Part shown: piece after piece, positions 24,852-32,808 of the stretch
Layout: every line of letters starts with the position of its first letter
How positions within the stretch are numbered: position 1 is the first letter of the stretch
Position numbers and translations under genes: made by a program
The notes under the pieces: generated by a model
Databases searched by the model: none
The model's input: only the letters and a program-made list of their open reading frames with translations
What the model was told of the DNA's origin: nothing
Assembly (NCBI GenBank): GCA_903881565.1
Contig: CAIRTR010000042.1
Location: forward strand, 1 to 35,965
Direction: 5' to 3'
Length of the DNA stretch: 35,965 bases
Source of the DNA: Oligoflexia bacterium
Lineage (GTDB): Bacteria > Bdellovibrionota > UBA1018

Positions 24852-24914
24852 TATCAATATTAGTGAGTTTATCTAATTATTGTAATATCGCTAATTAGAG
24901 TATATACTCACTAA
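24852..24914 (+). promoter_or_regulatory. Promoter region of the second ATPase with nested inverted repeats, leaderless
   Basis: TTGTAA (24880-24885) and TATACT (24903-24908, 5/6 to -10) are 17 nt apart, so transcription should start about 24914-24917, at the ATG itself. There is no ribosome site, which fits a leaderless mRNA. TTAGTGAGT (24860-24868) and ACTCACTAA (24906-24914) are a perfect 9-bp inverted repeat, and TCTAATTA (24872-24879) with TAATTAGA (24892-24899) is a second perfect pair nested inside. The motif TATCAATATTAGTGAG (24852-24867) is shared with the other ATPase gene. The right arm ends 2 nt before the start codon. Confidence 0.5.
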
Positions 24915-24916
24915 CA

Positions 24917-26104
24917 ATGGACCCCATCAAGAACCCGTACTCGCCCGGCGCAGGGACTCCTCCTCCAGAACTTGCTGGCCGCGATGATCTAAGAAACTCA
25001 ATCCGTATTGCGATCGCACGGATACGCATCGGCAACCCCGCAAAAAGTATCTTGATGGTTGGATTGCGCGGCGTCGGAAAAACTGTCCTCCTGGATCAGA
25101 TGCGCAATGATGCCGAAGCAACCGGGGTACATACCGTTCGAATGGAAGCGCCCGAGGGGCGATCGCTTCCAGCCATACTTGCGCCGCAATTGCGGCTGGC
25201 CTTGCTTCGCCTTAGTCGCGTCGAAGGGGTCAAAGAAACCGCCACACGAGCGCTGAGAGGACTTGCGGGATTTGCAAAAGCCTTAAAAGTAAAATTTAGC
25301 GATATCGAGGTTGGCTTCGACTTTGAGGCAGAGCCGGGACTTGCTGACAACGGAGATCTGGAACTGGATCTAGCCATGTTACTTGAAGAAGTCGGTCGGG
25401 CGGCCAAACAAGCAAACACCGCTTTAGTTCTCTTTGTTGATGAACTCCAATATGTAGAAGAATCGGAGCTTGCGGCCCTCATTAGCGCATTACACCGCTG
25501 CACCCAACAGAAGTTGCCCGTTTGCGTAGTCGGAGCTGGCCTACCTCAACTTCGCGGTCGTGCGGGCAACGCAAAATCATACGCAGAGAGATTGTTTGAT
25601 TATCCAGTGATTGGTCCTTTGAGTGATTCGGCGGCAGAACAGGCGCTTGTGAAGCCCGCAGAGATCCAAGGAGTGCGCTTCGCACCCGATGCAATTAGAG
25701 AGATCGTTATTCAGGCAAGGGGCTATCCGTACTTTCTTCAAGAATGGGGCAAACATGCTTGGGACGTGGCTCAGGAAAATCCGATCACGCTTGAGGATGT
25801 AAAAAAAGCATCCATCGAGGCGGTCGCGGCTCTTGATGAGAGCTTCTTTCGCGTACGTTTCGATCGTCTTACCCCCTTGCAAAGACGCTATCTTCGCGCA
25901 ATGGCGGAACTCGGCCCAGGCCCTCATCGCTCTGGCGATATCGCCAAAATCTTGGGGCGCGAAGTCTCATCCTTTGGCCCCACTCGAAATGAATTGATCG
26001 GCAAAGGAATGATCTGGAGCCCCAATCATGGGGATACGGCATTTACGGTGCCCTTATTCGATGAGTTCATGAAACGCATCATGCCAACAGGAAATTGGGA
26101 ATAA
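24917..26104 (+). CDS. AAA/STAND-like ATPase with C-terminal winged helix
   Basis: 395 residues. Walker A GLRGVGKT (49-56), Walker B LVLFVDELQYV (D175/E176) and VVGAGLPQL as sensor-1 place it in the AAA_16 / archaeal-type ATPase group, with GRDDLRNSIR as the Box-II-like N-terminal element. The last 80 residues hold a winged helix: LTPLQRRYLRAMAELGPG, then SGDIAKILGREVSSFGP and NELIGKGMIWSP, ending TVPLFDEFMKR. Family knowledge: such orphan ATPases are widespread in mobile gene pools and some act in signalling or defence, but this subfamily is uncharacterised. No ribosome site; see the promoter entry. It converges on the subtilisin gene with 23 nt between stops. Confidence 0.88.
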   Translation: MDPIKNPYSPGAGTPPPELAGRDDLRNSIRIAIARIRIGNPAKSILMVGLRGVGKTVLLDQMRNDAEATGVHTVRMEAPEGRSLPAILAPQLRLALLRLSRVEGVKETATRALRGLAGFAKALKVKFSDIEVGFDFEAEPGLADNGDLELDLAMLLEEVGRAAKQANTALVLFVDELQYVEESELAALISALHRCTQQKLPVCVVGAGLPQLRGRAGNAKSYAERLFDYPVIGPLSDSAAEQALVKPAEIQGVRFAPDAIREIVIQARGYPYFLQEWGKHAWDVAQENPITLEDVKKASIEAVAALDESFFRVRFDRLTPLQRRYLRAMAELGPGPHRSGDIAKILGREVSSFGPTRNELIGKGMIWSPNHGDTAFTVPLFDEFMKRIMPTGNWE

Positions 26105-26127
26105 TAAAGGGGCGAGAAAAACGTTTG

Positions 26128-27753
26128 TTACACTTCCGACGAATACCGCCTTCGTCTCGTCACCAAGAAACCCACGAAAAAGGGAAGTCCCAGACTCACC
26201 ACCGCACCTTGTTTTTCCCAGAACTTCATAGAGTTCTTTTTAGAACGCCAATGACAGCCCCCTGTGACAGAAGATGCCTTTGGCACGGATCTCACCCAAA
26301 GAGTCGTCGCCTTGTGTGCCGCCGAATCTTGGGCAGTGACTTGAAAGCTCCCTTCTTTAAGAATCGTTAGCGCTCCATTGGTATCAATCGAAGCCAAGCT
26401 CGGATCACTAACCTGCCAACTCACCTGTCCATCCGCGCGGTAAGTTGAGAATTCAAACACACTTCCAACAGCAACTGTCATTCTTGATGGCCAAATCTGA
26501 AACTCGTCTTCAAGCGCCGTCATCGCCTTATCCGCATTGAGGTCCCCCGCCGTTGCAAGGACCCCAAGATATGTTGAGCGCTCGTCGATCGAATTCAAAA
26601 CTAGATTTCGCAACTGCAAGGCCGAAAGGGTTGGCTCCTTTGAGAGCGCAAGTGCCGCAACTCCAACCACCATCGGCGTGGCCATCGAGGTCCCACTGAG
26701 TCGACCCCATTTTTCACCTGGCAAAGTTGAGAGCACGTCAGACCCGGGAGCTGCAAGGTCTACAGTTCTTTGTCCTGAGTTCGAAAAACCAGAGAGCACG
26801 CCGTTGGCCGCGGAACTTGCGACCGAGATAATTCCGGGCGAGTCGTAAGCCGAAGGATACTGGGGATTCTGATCGGTATCCGCTGAGCCATTCCCAGCAG
26901 CACAGACCGTGAGCGTTCCATTTTGATAGGCGTAGTTAATCGCATCCCTCAGCGCAAGCGAATTATCCGAACCGCCCCAACTTGCGTTGATCACCCGCGC
27001 GCCATTTTTTGAAGCATAGACAATGGCATCGATCGCAAGCTCCGTGGTGCCTTGGCCATTCTTATCAAGAAACCGGACAGGCATTATACTGACGCTCCAA
27101 TTGACTCCGACCGTCCCAATGCCATTGCCACCTTCGGCACCGATGATCCCGGACACGTGCGTGCCGTGCATATTCTCATCAAGCGGAAAAGAATCGTTGC
27201 CGGAAAAATCCCAACCATTCACATCATCGACAAAGCCGTTTCCGTCATCATCGATCCCGTTACCGGGGATCTCTCGCGGATTTGTCCAAATCTGATTCTT
27301 AAGATCGGAGTGACTCATGTCCACACCCGTATCCACCACTGCAACGACTACGGCATTTGATCCGCTTGAGCCTGTGGAGTGGTTCCATGCCGCTTCAATT
27401 TGTAAGCGCTGCAATTCGAGTTGGTCAGGAAACAAAGGGTCGTTTGGGGTATTGGCGGGAACACTGATCGCATGCCAAATGTAATTCGGTTCTATATAAA
27501 GGTAGAGGCCACTTTTGATCGCTTCCTTAACATCAATGGGACCGACGGTCTCCGCGACATAGAGGTCAACCTCCTTTATATGTCGCTTAATTTTTAGGCC
27601 AACTTTATCAAGAGCGACCTCGGCATCCCGAATTGAAATTTCAGAACGAAACTTTACGAGAAACTTTCCGTCTTTTGCGGGACTCGCAAGCGCGCTTGCG
27701 CTAGAAGCCAGTTGCCCTGCCACAAGAAGTAAAAAGAGAATGATCGTTTTCAT
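26128..27753 (-). CDS. Exported subtilisin-like serine protease (S8) with Ig-like domain and C-terminal anchor
   Basis: 541 residues from the ATG at 27753, which starts a signal peptide (cleavage near ALA, about 23) and has a GGGGGT ribosome site; an upstream start at 27816 would hide that signal. Residues 28-95 form an inhibitor_I9-like propeptide. The catalytic triad is complete: VVDTGVD (D141), NMHGTHVSG (H196) and SGTSMATP (S356). Residues about 420-490 form a bacterial Ig-like (BIG2) domain, with VSWQVSDPSLASIDTNG. The tail has TGGC (497-500), a basic stretch, one hydrophobic segment (about 516-531) and RRRR, a layout like protein-sorting signals. It may be anchored and later released. 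It follows the GGDEF gene by 125 bp on the same strand. Confidence 0.9.
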   Translation of the reverse strand: MKTIILFLLLVAGQLASSASALASPAKDGKFLVKFRSEISIRDAEVALDKVGLKIKRHIKEVDLYVAETVGPIDVKEAIKSGLYLYIEPNYIWHAISVPANTPNDPLFPDQLELQRLQIEAAWNHSTGSSGSNAVVVAVVDTGVDMSHSDLKNQIWTNPREIPGNGIDDDGNGFVDDVNGWDFSGNDSFPLDENMHGTHVSGIIGAEGGNGIGTVGVNWSVSIMPVRFLDKNGQGTTELAIDAIVYASKNGARVINASWGGSDNSLALRDAINYAYQNGTLTVCAAGNGSADTDQNPQYPSAYDSPGIISVASSAANGVLSGFSNSGQRTVDLAAPGSDVLSTLPGEKWGRLSGTSMATPMVVGVAALALSKEPTLSALQLRNLVLNSIDERSTYLGVLATAGDLNADKAMTALEDEFQIWPSRMTVAVGSVFEFSTYRADGQVSWQVSDPSLASIDTNGALTILKEGSFQVTAQDSAAHKATTLWVRSVPKASSVTGGCHWRSKKNSMKFWEKQGAVVSLGLPFFVGFLVTRRRRYSSEV

Positions 27754-27878
27754 GAAGACCCCCGGTTCGCGGGCCTTGGAATACGCCAGCGTTCGAGGCT
27801 TGTCAGCAGTTATCACATGATTGGATGCGTGGTTATGATCATTTAATCAAACCCGCCGCGTCGATTGCAGAACGCAGT

Positions 27879-28889
27879 CTATTTTTTTGCAAGGCTTCTC
27901 AAAAAATCATTGCTGACGACACGGTTCTTGCCATTCTTCTTGGCATAATACATCGCTTCATCCGAGGCCTTGAGAACCTCATCAAAAGTTTGCCCGTCCT
28001 CGGGAAAACTCGAAATCCCCACACTGACTGAGACTTTCCCCAGCGGCTGAAAAGACGCAAAATCAAAAGCCTCTGTTTCGATGGCGACGCGAATTCGCTC
28101 TGCCAACTCTGTCGCGCCCTTCCAATCTACCTCAGGACAGAGAATGGCAAACTCCTCTCCGCCGTAACGAGCGGGCAGATCACTTGCGCGACACTTGCCC
28201 TGAAGAACACCCGCCAATCTTCGCAGAAGTGCATCGCCGGCGGGATGGCCGTTCCTATCATTATAGTGTTTGAAATTATCGATATCAAAAAAGATGATCG
28301 CATAGTTGCTGCCGTAACGAATGGAGCGAGAATGCTCCACTCCCAACTGCGCTTTGAAGTGTCTGAAATTAAACAAACCTGTCATCTCATCAACCTTCGT
28401 CATCATCGACAACTTGCCATTTGCAATCTGGAGCTCAGTTAGCAACTCCTTCATCTTGCTCTCCGCTTCAACTCGAAAAGTGATGTCCCGAACAATGACC
28501 TGCAAAACGCGCTCAGAATTTGAGAGATCCAAAGGACCGGCCGTCACTTCGACAAACATCCCGTCCTTTTTTGGCTCTGTCGAACCCTCAGCAACCGGCG
28601 CAGAGATCACGAGCTCGCTTTCAAATTTTCTAGGGTAATAACGCCGCGCAGCTACACGCAAACCTTTTTCGACTTCGTCTCTTTTTGGCTCCTTCACAAG
28701 ATCCAGGAAGTTCTTACCTAAAAACTTCTCAGCCCCGTCACCCAGCGCTCTTTCGGAGGATGGGTTGTATTCGAGGATCTGGTAGGTCTTTGTATCCAGC
28801 AAAAAGGTCATATCCCAGAGTCTTTCGAAGAGATCCGTATAAGCGGCAAGACGGGAAGGGAGTGAAGGGGTGGCGGTTTGAGTTTCCAT
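27879..28889 (-). CDS. Diguanylate cyclase with PAS domain
   Basis: 336 residues, no membrane segment. Residues about 16-140 are a PAS domain (LWDMTFLLDTKTYQILEYNP, then a PAC-like VIVRDITFR), followed by a short coiled coil and a GGDEF domain. The active-site loop reads GGEEF (243-247), an active variant, and FFDIDNFKHYND supplies metal ligands. The inhibitory I-site RASD (234-237) lies five residues upstream. It should make cyclic di-GMP from two GTP and be product-inhibited. Its PAS domain may sense a small ligand or redox state. Divergent from the ABC operon by 134 bp. Confidence 0.95.
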   Translation of the reverse strand: METQTATPSLPSRLAAYTDLFERLWDMTFLLDTKTYQILEYNPSSERALGDGAEKFLGKNFLDLVKEPKRDEVEKGLRVAARRYYPRKFESELVISAPVAEGSTEPKKDGMFVEVTAGPLDLSNSERVLQVIVRDITFRVEAESKMKELLTELQIANGKLSMMTKVDEMTGLFNFRHFKAQLGVEHSRSIRYGSNYAIIFFDIDNFKHYNDRNGHPAGDALLRRLAGVLQGKCRASDLPARYGGEEFAILCPEVDWKGATELAERIRVAIETEAFDFASFQPLGKVSVSVGISSFPEDGQTFDEVLKASDEAMYYAKKNGKNRVVSNDFLRSLAKK

Positions 28890-29023
28890 TCCCTAAATGT
28901 AGCACGGGCCAAGGCAAATTCCAGCACCTTCGGGCCATGGAGCATTTCGCGGAGCCCCAAAACTAAACTTAGTCGTTTTTTCCACAAGCTTGCTGAGCGA
29001 GTCTTTGGTAACACGGTGGACCT

Positions 29024-29956
29024 ATGAGACTCATCGAATTTGCTTTACCGGCCTTGGTTCTTTTTTCATCTTCTGCCTTTGCGCTTTGTCCTGATCCCAC
29101 GGCCGGGGAAACTTTACAGGATTGTCCCTGGGCCGAAATCGCGCGCGATTTTTCCACCTTCGAAAAAGCTGCCCCGGAGCTTGTAAAACAAATCAGGCAG
29201 GATTCCACATCTCCCCTTCGATCCCTGTGGGGCGAGAGCATTAATTATGATGAACTGGCAAAAGGAGTTATTTTATCCTCAGAAATTCTGCACAAGCTCG
29301 AGACGCTCTTTGGGGTGCCGCAATCACCTTCAAGAACTTACGATCTGGATCGCTCTATTGCGCACGCAGGGCTTGAGCACACTTACGGTTATCTCTTTAG
29401 TTTGTTGAAAACGTCGTTTGGTTACAAGCGCGCTCGCTGGGTGCAAGGTGAAATCGAAAAGGGATTCGGGCTAAAGGCGGGACTCTTGAGCCCACGGACC
29501 TCCGAAGGGACGTTATTTTCAAATGCCAGCGTGTTTTTCGGGAAAATCGCGTTTCGAAAATCACCAAAAGAGAACGCGTTTCTTGAAAAGTCGGCTGGTG
29601 GAGCTGCGCAATCAATTCAATCCTTCAATGTAGGCGCCCTTCGAACCACACGAATCGAAGAAGTCATCGAAATCGAAACGCCCACAGTAGGGAAACGCAA
29701 AGTTCTTCTACGAACGGATTTAACTCCGTTTACAAAAGGAGCCAAGGAAGAAGGATGGCTGCTGATCTATTCAGTGGTCGATCCAGAGATCGGTGGGGCT
29801 CGCCTCATCACGGCATTCCCCATCAAAGCGGATTTCGCTCTTAATCTTCTTAAACCTGAAAACTTCGGCTTCAGAAAAGAACTCACTACTCGCTACAACG
29901 GATATATTCGGGGTCTCAGTGGGAAAAACCTGCCCGGCAATAGAGCCCTACAGTGA
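29024..29956 (+). CDS. Exported protein of unknown function, first gene of the ABC operon
   Basis: 310 residues with a signal peptide (SSSAFA then LCPDP). Two early cysteines (C22 and C34) in LCPDPTAGETLQDCPW could pair. The rest is mixed alpha/beta: a helical half with YDLDRSIAHAGLEHTYGYLF and a strand-rich half with FNVGALRTTRIEEVIEIETP and RLITAFPIKADF. No known family was recognised. The GTG start of the ABC ATPase overlaps its stop (GTGA), so it is co-translated with the exporter and may be a periplasmic partner or a substrate. Confidence 0.7.
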   Translation: MRLIEFALPALVLFSSSAFALCPDPTAGETLQDCPWAEIARDFSTFEKAAPELVKQIRQDSTSPLRSLWGESINYDELAKGVILSSEILHKLETLFGVPQSPSRTYDLDRSIAHAGLEHTYGYLFSLLKTSFGYKRARWVQGEIEKGFGLKAGLLSPRTSEGTLFSNASVFFGKIAFRKSPKENAFLEKSAGGAAQSIQSFNVGALRTTRIEEVIEIETPTVGKRKVLLRTDLTPFTKGAKEEGWLLIYSVVDPEIGGARLITAFPIKADFALNLLKPENFGFRKELTTRYNGYIRGLSGKNLPGNRALQ

Positions 29957-31029
29957 GCCATCACAAAAGTTCGCCGATCATCCAAGCCAAAAACCTCTCT
30001 CGCAGCTTTCGTTCGACAAAAAAGAAGGCGGGATTAATGGGATCTTTGGGGCTTCTGCTGAAACCCGAAATCCAAACGCACAATGCTCTCACCGATGTGA
30101 GCTTTGAGATTGAGGCCGGCTCCTTTACTGGACTCATCGGGGCAAATGGCGCAGGAAAGACGACTTTGCTCAAAATCCTTTCCGGCCTTATCCCTCCTTC
30201 TTCTGGGGAGGCCTTGGTTTTGGACGAAAACCCGTTCAAACGCTCGATGAGCTTTCGCAGGCAGATTTCGCTCGTCATGGGCCAAAAGGCTCAGCTCTGG
30301 TGGGACCTTCCCGCGGTGGACGCCTTTGATCTTCTACAGGCCATTTTTGAAATTCCAAAGAAGACCTATCAAGAGCGCCTCACCACACTCACTGAACTTT
30401 TGGATGTCACGCGCCTTTTGAACACCCAAATCCGCAGACTCTCGCTGGGAGAGCGGATGAAGATGGAACTCATTGGAGCGCTTCTTCATTGGCCAAAGAT
30501 CATCTTCCTGGATGAGCCCACAATCGGTCTTGATATCTTGGCCGCTCACAAACTTCGGGAGTTCCTGAAAGTCTTCAATCATAAAGAGAAGGCAACGATT
30601 ATCCTCACTAGTCACAACATGGACGATATCGAACGGCTTTGCTCACGGGTGATCATTCTCCGGGCGGGTAAAACCATTTACGATGGCACGCCCACTGGAC
30701 TTACGAACGAGGGAGAGCGCCGCCTGCGCGTCAGGCTGATGCAGACGCCAACTCTTGCTGAACTTTGCCAGATCACGGGACTCCCCGCGGAGCGAATTGA
30801 ATTACAGAAGATCGGCAATGAAGAGGCGAGCGAAAAAAACGAAGGCGAGAGCGAGACCCCCATTCAACCCACTCATGACTCTGTTTTGTTTTCGATCGGA
30901 CAAGAACAAATCGTTGGCGTCCTCCAAGCTCTCATGGGCAGAGTGCAAATCATCGACATGGGCATTGAGCAGCAAAGTCTGGAGCACGTGATCCAGAAAC
31001 TCTATTCGGAAGAGCGAGCCAGCGTATGA
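29953..31029 (+). CDS. ABC-2 type transporter ATP-binding protein
   Basis: 358 residues starting with GTG at 29953. Walker A GANGAGKT (63-70), signature LSLGERMKME (163-172), Walker B IIFLDEPTIGLD (183-194) and switch histidine TSHNMDD are intact. QKAQLWWDLPAVDAF is typical of the ABC_ATPase group that partners DUF990 (ABC2_membrane_6) permeases. Residues after 260 form a C-terminal tail with a charged EEASEKNEGESE insert. It overlaps the upstream gene by 4 nt and the first permease by 4 nt. Probably powers export of a lipid-like or amphipathic compound; the substrate cannot be read from the sequence. Confidence 0.95.
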   Translation: MSHHKSSPIIQAKNLSRSFRSTKKKAGLMGSLGLLLKPEIQTHNALTDVSFEIEAGSFTGLIGANGAGKTTLLKILSGLIPPSSGEALVLDENPFKRSMSFRRQISLVMGQKAQLWWDLPAVDAFDLLQAIFEIPKKTYQERLTTLTELLDVTRLLNTQIRRLSLGERMKMELIGALLHWPKIIFLDEPTIGLDILAAHKLREFLKVFNHKEKATIILTSHNMDDIERLCSRVIILRAGKTIYDGTPTGLTNEGERRLRVRLMQTPTLAELCQITGLPAERIELQKIGNEEASEKNEGESETPIQPTHDSVLFSIGQEQIVGVLQALMGRVQIIDMGIEQQSLEHVIQKLYSEERASV

Positions 31030-31826
31030 GCCTTGGAGTTTTAGGGTGGAGATGGGCCGCCCTTAGGAACGGCCTTCAAGACGCGACCGCCTATCGGATC
31101 GAGTTTTTATTCGAGTTCCTGGGCTCGGCCTTTGTCCCCGCCGCCGTTCAATGGATCGTCTGGTATGCGCTCTTTCAACTCGGGGGCGCCACCACGGTCG
31201 CCGGCATGACCTATGTCGACATGATCCAGTACACTCTGATGAGCGTGCTCTTCACCCAAATTCGCGGAGGCGACCAGGACTTTGAACTTCAGGAAATGAT
31301 CCGAACAGGAGGGTTGAGCAACTACCTTCTCAGGCCTGTCGGCGTCGTGGAATTTGTCTTCATTCGAGGACTCGCCCCTAAGCTTTTTATCGCAGGCTTT
31401 TGTCTGGTGATTGGTTTTGCCATTAGCCTGTTCTTTCCGTTTTCGGCACTGCGAATGCTCGGAGCCATGCTCCTGGCTTTGATGGGAAACATCATTCACT
31501 ACCAATTAGGGGCAGCGCTTTCGACGGTGGCATTTTATTGGGAAGAGGCGTTTGCCATGTTGATGGTGAAGAACCTCATCGTGAGTTTACTCTCTGGCGA
31601 GAAGATCCCTCTGAACCTCATCCCGGAGGCGTATTCTTGGATTTGGAAATCCACTCCTTTTTACCTCTACGTTTTTGCCCCCACCCAGTTTGCGCTGGGA
31701 AGATCGTCCATCACGCAGTTTGCCGGAGAGCTTTTGCTCTCACTCGTTTGGGTTGTGGCATGTTGGGGACTCATCCGGCTGACCTGGGGTTTGAGCATCA
31801 AACGTTATCTGAGCTTGGGAGGCTGA
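31026..31826 (+). CDS. ABC-2 permease (ABC2_membrane_6/DUF990), first
   Basis: 266 residues with about six membrane segments and a conserved amphipathic N-terminus (RNGLQDATAYRIEFLFEFLG). IQYTLMSVLF, then the GGDQDFELQEMIRTGGLSNYLLRPVG segment, is the hallmark cytoplasmic loop of the family, and IPLNLIPEAYSWIWKSTPF near the C-terminus is the second. It overlaps the ATPase by 4 nt and is followed by a paralogous permease 4 nt later, giving a heterodimeric membrane part. Confidence 0.92.
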   Translation: MSLGVLGWRWAALRNGLQDATAYRIEFLFEFLGSAFVPAAVQWIVWYALFQLGGATTVAGMTYVDMIQYTLMSVLFTQIRGGDQDFELQEMIRTGGLSNYLLRPVGVVEFVFIRGLAPKLFIAGFCLVIGFAISLFFPFSALRMLGAMLLALMGNIIHYQLGAALSTVAFYWEEAFAMLMVKNLIVSLLSGEKIPLNLIPEAYSWIWKSTPFYLYVFAPTQFALGRSSITQFAGELLLSLVWVVACWGLIRLTWGLSIKRYLSLGG

Positions 31827-31830
31827 ATCG

Positions 31831-32628
31831 ATGTGGAGCACCTTTAGGCGTTATGCCCGGATCTACGGCGTCCAGATAAAAAACAACTTCGTGCGCGAGG
31901 CCGTGTACCGGACAAACTTCCTCACCTCACTTGCCGTCGACATTGTCTGGATGGTCATCGAACTGAGTTTCTTTTCGATCCTCTACGCCAACACTCCGGT
32001 GCTGATGGGCTGGACCAAACCTCAGGTCTATTTTTTCTTGGGCATCTTCTTCGCCTCGGACGCCCTCTTCACTACTTTTTTTCAACGCAACTTTTGGCAG
32101 TTCTCGGATTTGGTCAACAAGGGTGAGTTGGACATTTTGCTGACCAAGCCGGTGCATCCTGTTTTTCTCGCGCTCTCTCGTTGGATTAATCTGACCAATA
32201 TTTTGAACTTCATCGTCGGCATGGTGATCGCCGTAAGGTTCGCCCCGGCGGCTGGATTCCTGGGTGGGTGGCATTGGCTAACGGTGGCGGCATGGCTCGC
32301 CTTTGGAGTTATCTCGGCATTACTTATTCGGTTCGCTTTTTCGATTTGGGTTTTTTGGACAGAGCGGAGTTGGGCGATATCGAGACTGTATTATCAGTTT
32401 TTCCACTTCGCATCTTTGCCAGACACCCTCTTCCCAAAAATGATCCGTTATCTTTTGCTCACGCTCGTGCCCGTTGCTTTTATTGGGAGCGTTCCGGCGC
32501 GCGCGATTCTTCACGGACTTGAGCCTTCGGAGTACGCATTGCTTGCGGGAGTGCTCACCTTCTTTTTTGTAGCCAACGGATTATTGTGGCACGCGGGACT
32601 TAGAAGGTATCAGAGCGTGAGCAGCTGA
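31831..32628 (+). CDS. ABC-2 permease (ABC2_membrane_6/DUF990), second
   Basis: 265 residues with about six membrane segments, paralogous to the preceding permease. The N-terminus (NNFVREAVYRTNFLTSLAVD) and the cytoplasmic loop NFWQFSDLVNKGELDILLTK match the family. FPKMIRYLLLTLVPVAFIGS and PARAILHG are the usual C-terminal motifs. It starts 4 nt after the first permease. It is the last gene of the export operon, ending 14 nt before the first copy of the GGTCGCC palindrome. Confidence 0.92.
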   Translation: MWSTFRRYARIYGVQIKNNFVREAVYRTNFLTSLAVDIVWMVIELSFFSILYANTPVLMGWTKPQVYFFLGIFFASDALFTTFFQRNFWQFSDLVNKGELDILLTKPVHPVFLALSRWINLTNILNFIVGMVIAVRFAPAAGFLGGWHWLTVAAWLAFGVISALLIRFAFSIWVFWTERSWAISRLYYQFFHFASLPDTLFPKMIRYLLLTLVPVAFIGSVPARAILHGLEPSEYALLAGVLTFFFVANGLLWHAGLRRYQSVSS

Positions 32629-32642
32629 CCCTCAGGCCGAGT

Positions 32643-32658
32643 GGTCGCCGCGGCGACC
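32643..32658. repeat. Palindrome copy 1, GGTCGCCGCGGCGACC
   Basis: A perfect 16-bp palindrome 14 bp after the permease stop and 150 bp before the parA start. Downstream flank GAATCTAATTTA is AT-rich. It is one of three identical copies in 450 bp; candidate binding site for ParB or for the winged helix of ParA. Confidence 0.75.
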
Positions 32659-32695
32659 GAATCTAATTTACCCCGCCCCAAGTTTTTAGGCTTGC

Positions 32696-32717
32696 ATCGG
32701 TCGCCGCGGCGACCGAT
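32696..32717. repeat. Palindrome copy 2, extended to 22 bp
   Basis: The same 16-bp core at 32699-32714 is here extended by ATC on the left and GAT on the right into a perfect 22-bp palindrome. Its centre is 56 bp from copy 1. A possible parA promoter lies about 27 bp further on. The right flank GATTTATT recurs after copy 3. Confidence 0.78.
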
Positions 32718-32743
32718 TTATTTTTCCGAATTCCAAAATTAAC

Positions 32744-32771
32744 TTGCGCCAAAAAACGAACAGCATACTAT
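32744..32771 (+). promoter_or_regulatory. Possible parA promoter
   Basis: TTGCGC (32744-32749) and TACTAT (32766-32771) are 16 nt apart, a weak sigma-70-like pair (3/6 and 4/6). The start would be near 32778, followed by a strong AAGGAGG ribosome site before the ATG at 32809. Weak consensus, so low confidence. Confidence 0.3.
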
Positions 32772-32808
32772 TTGATCAGGTTTTGAATTTCCAAGGAGGG
32801 CATTCACG

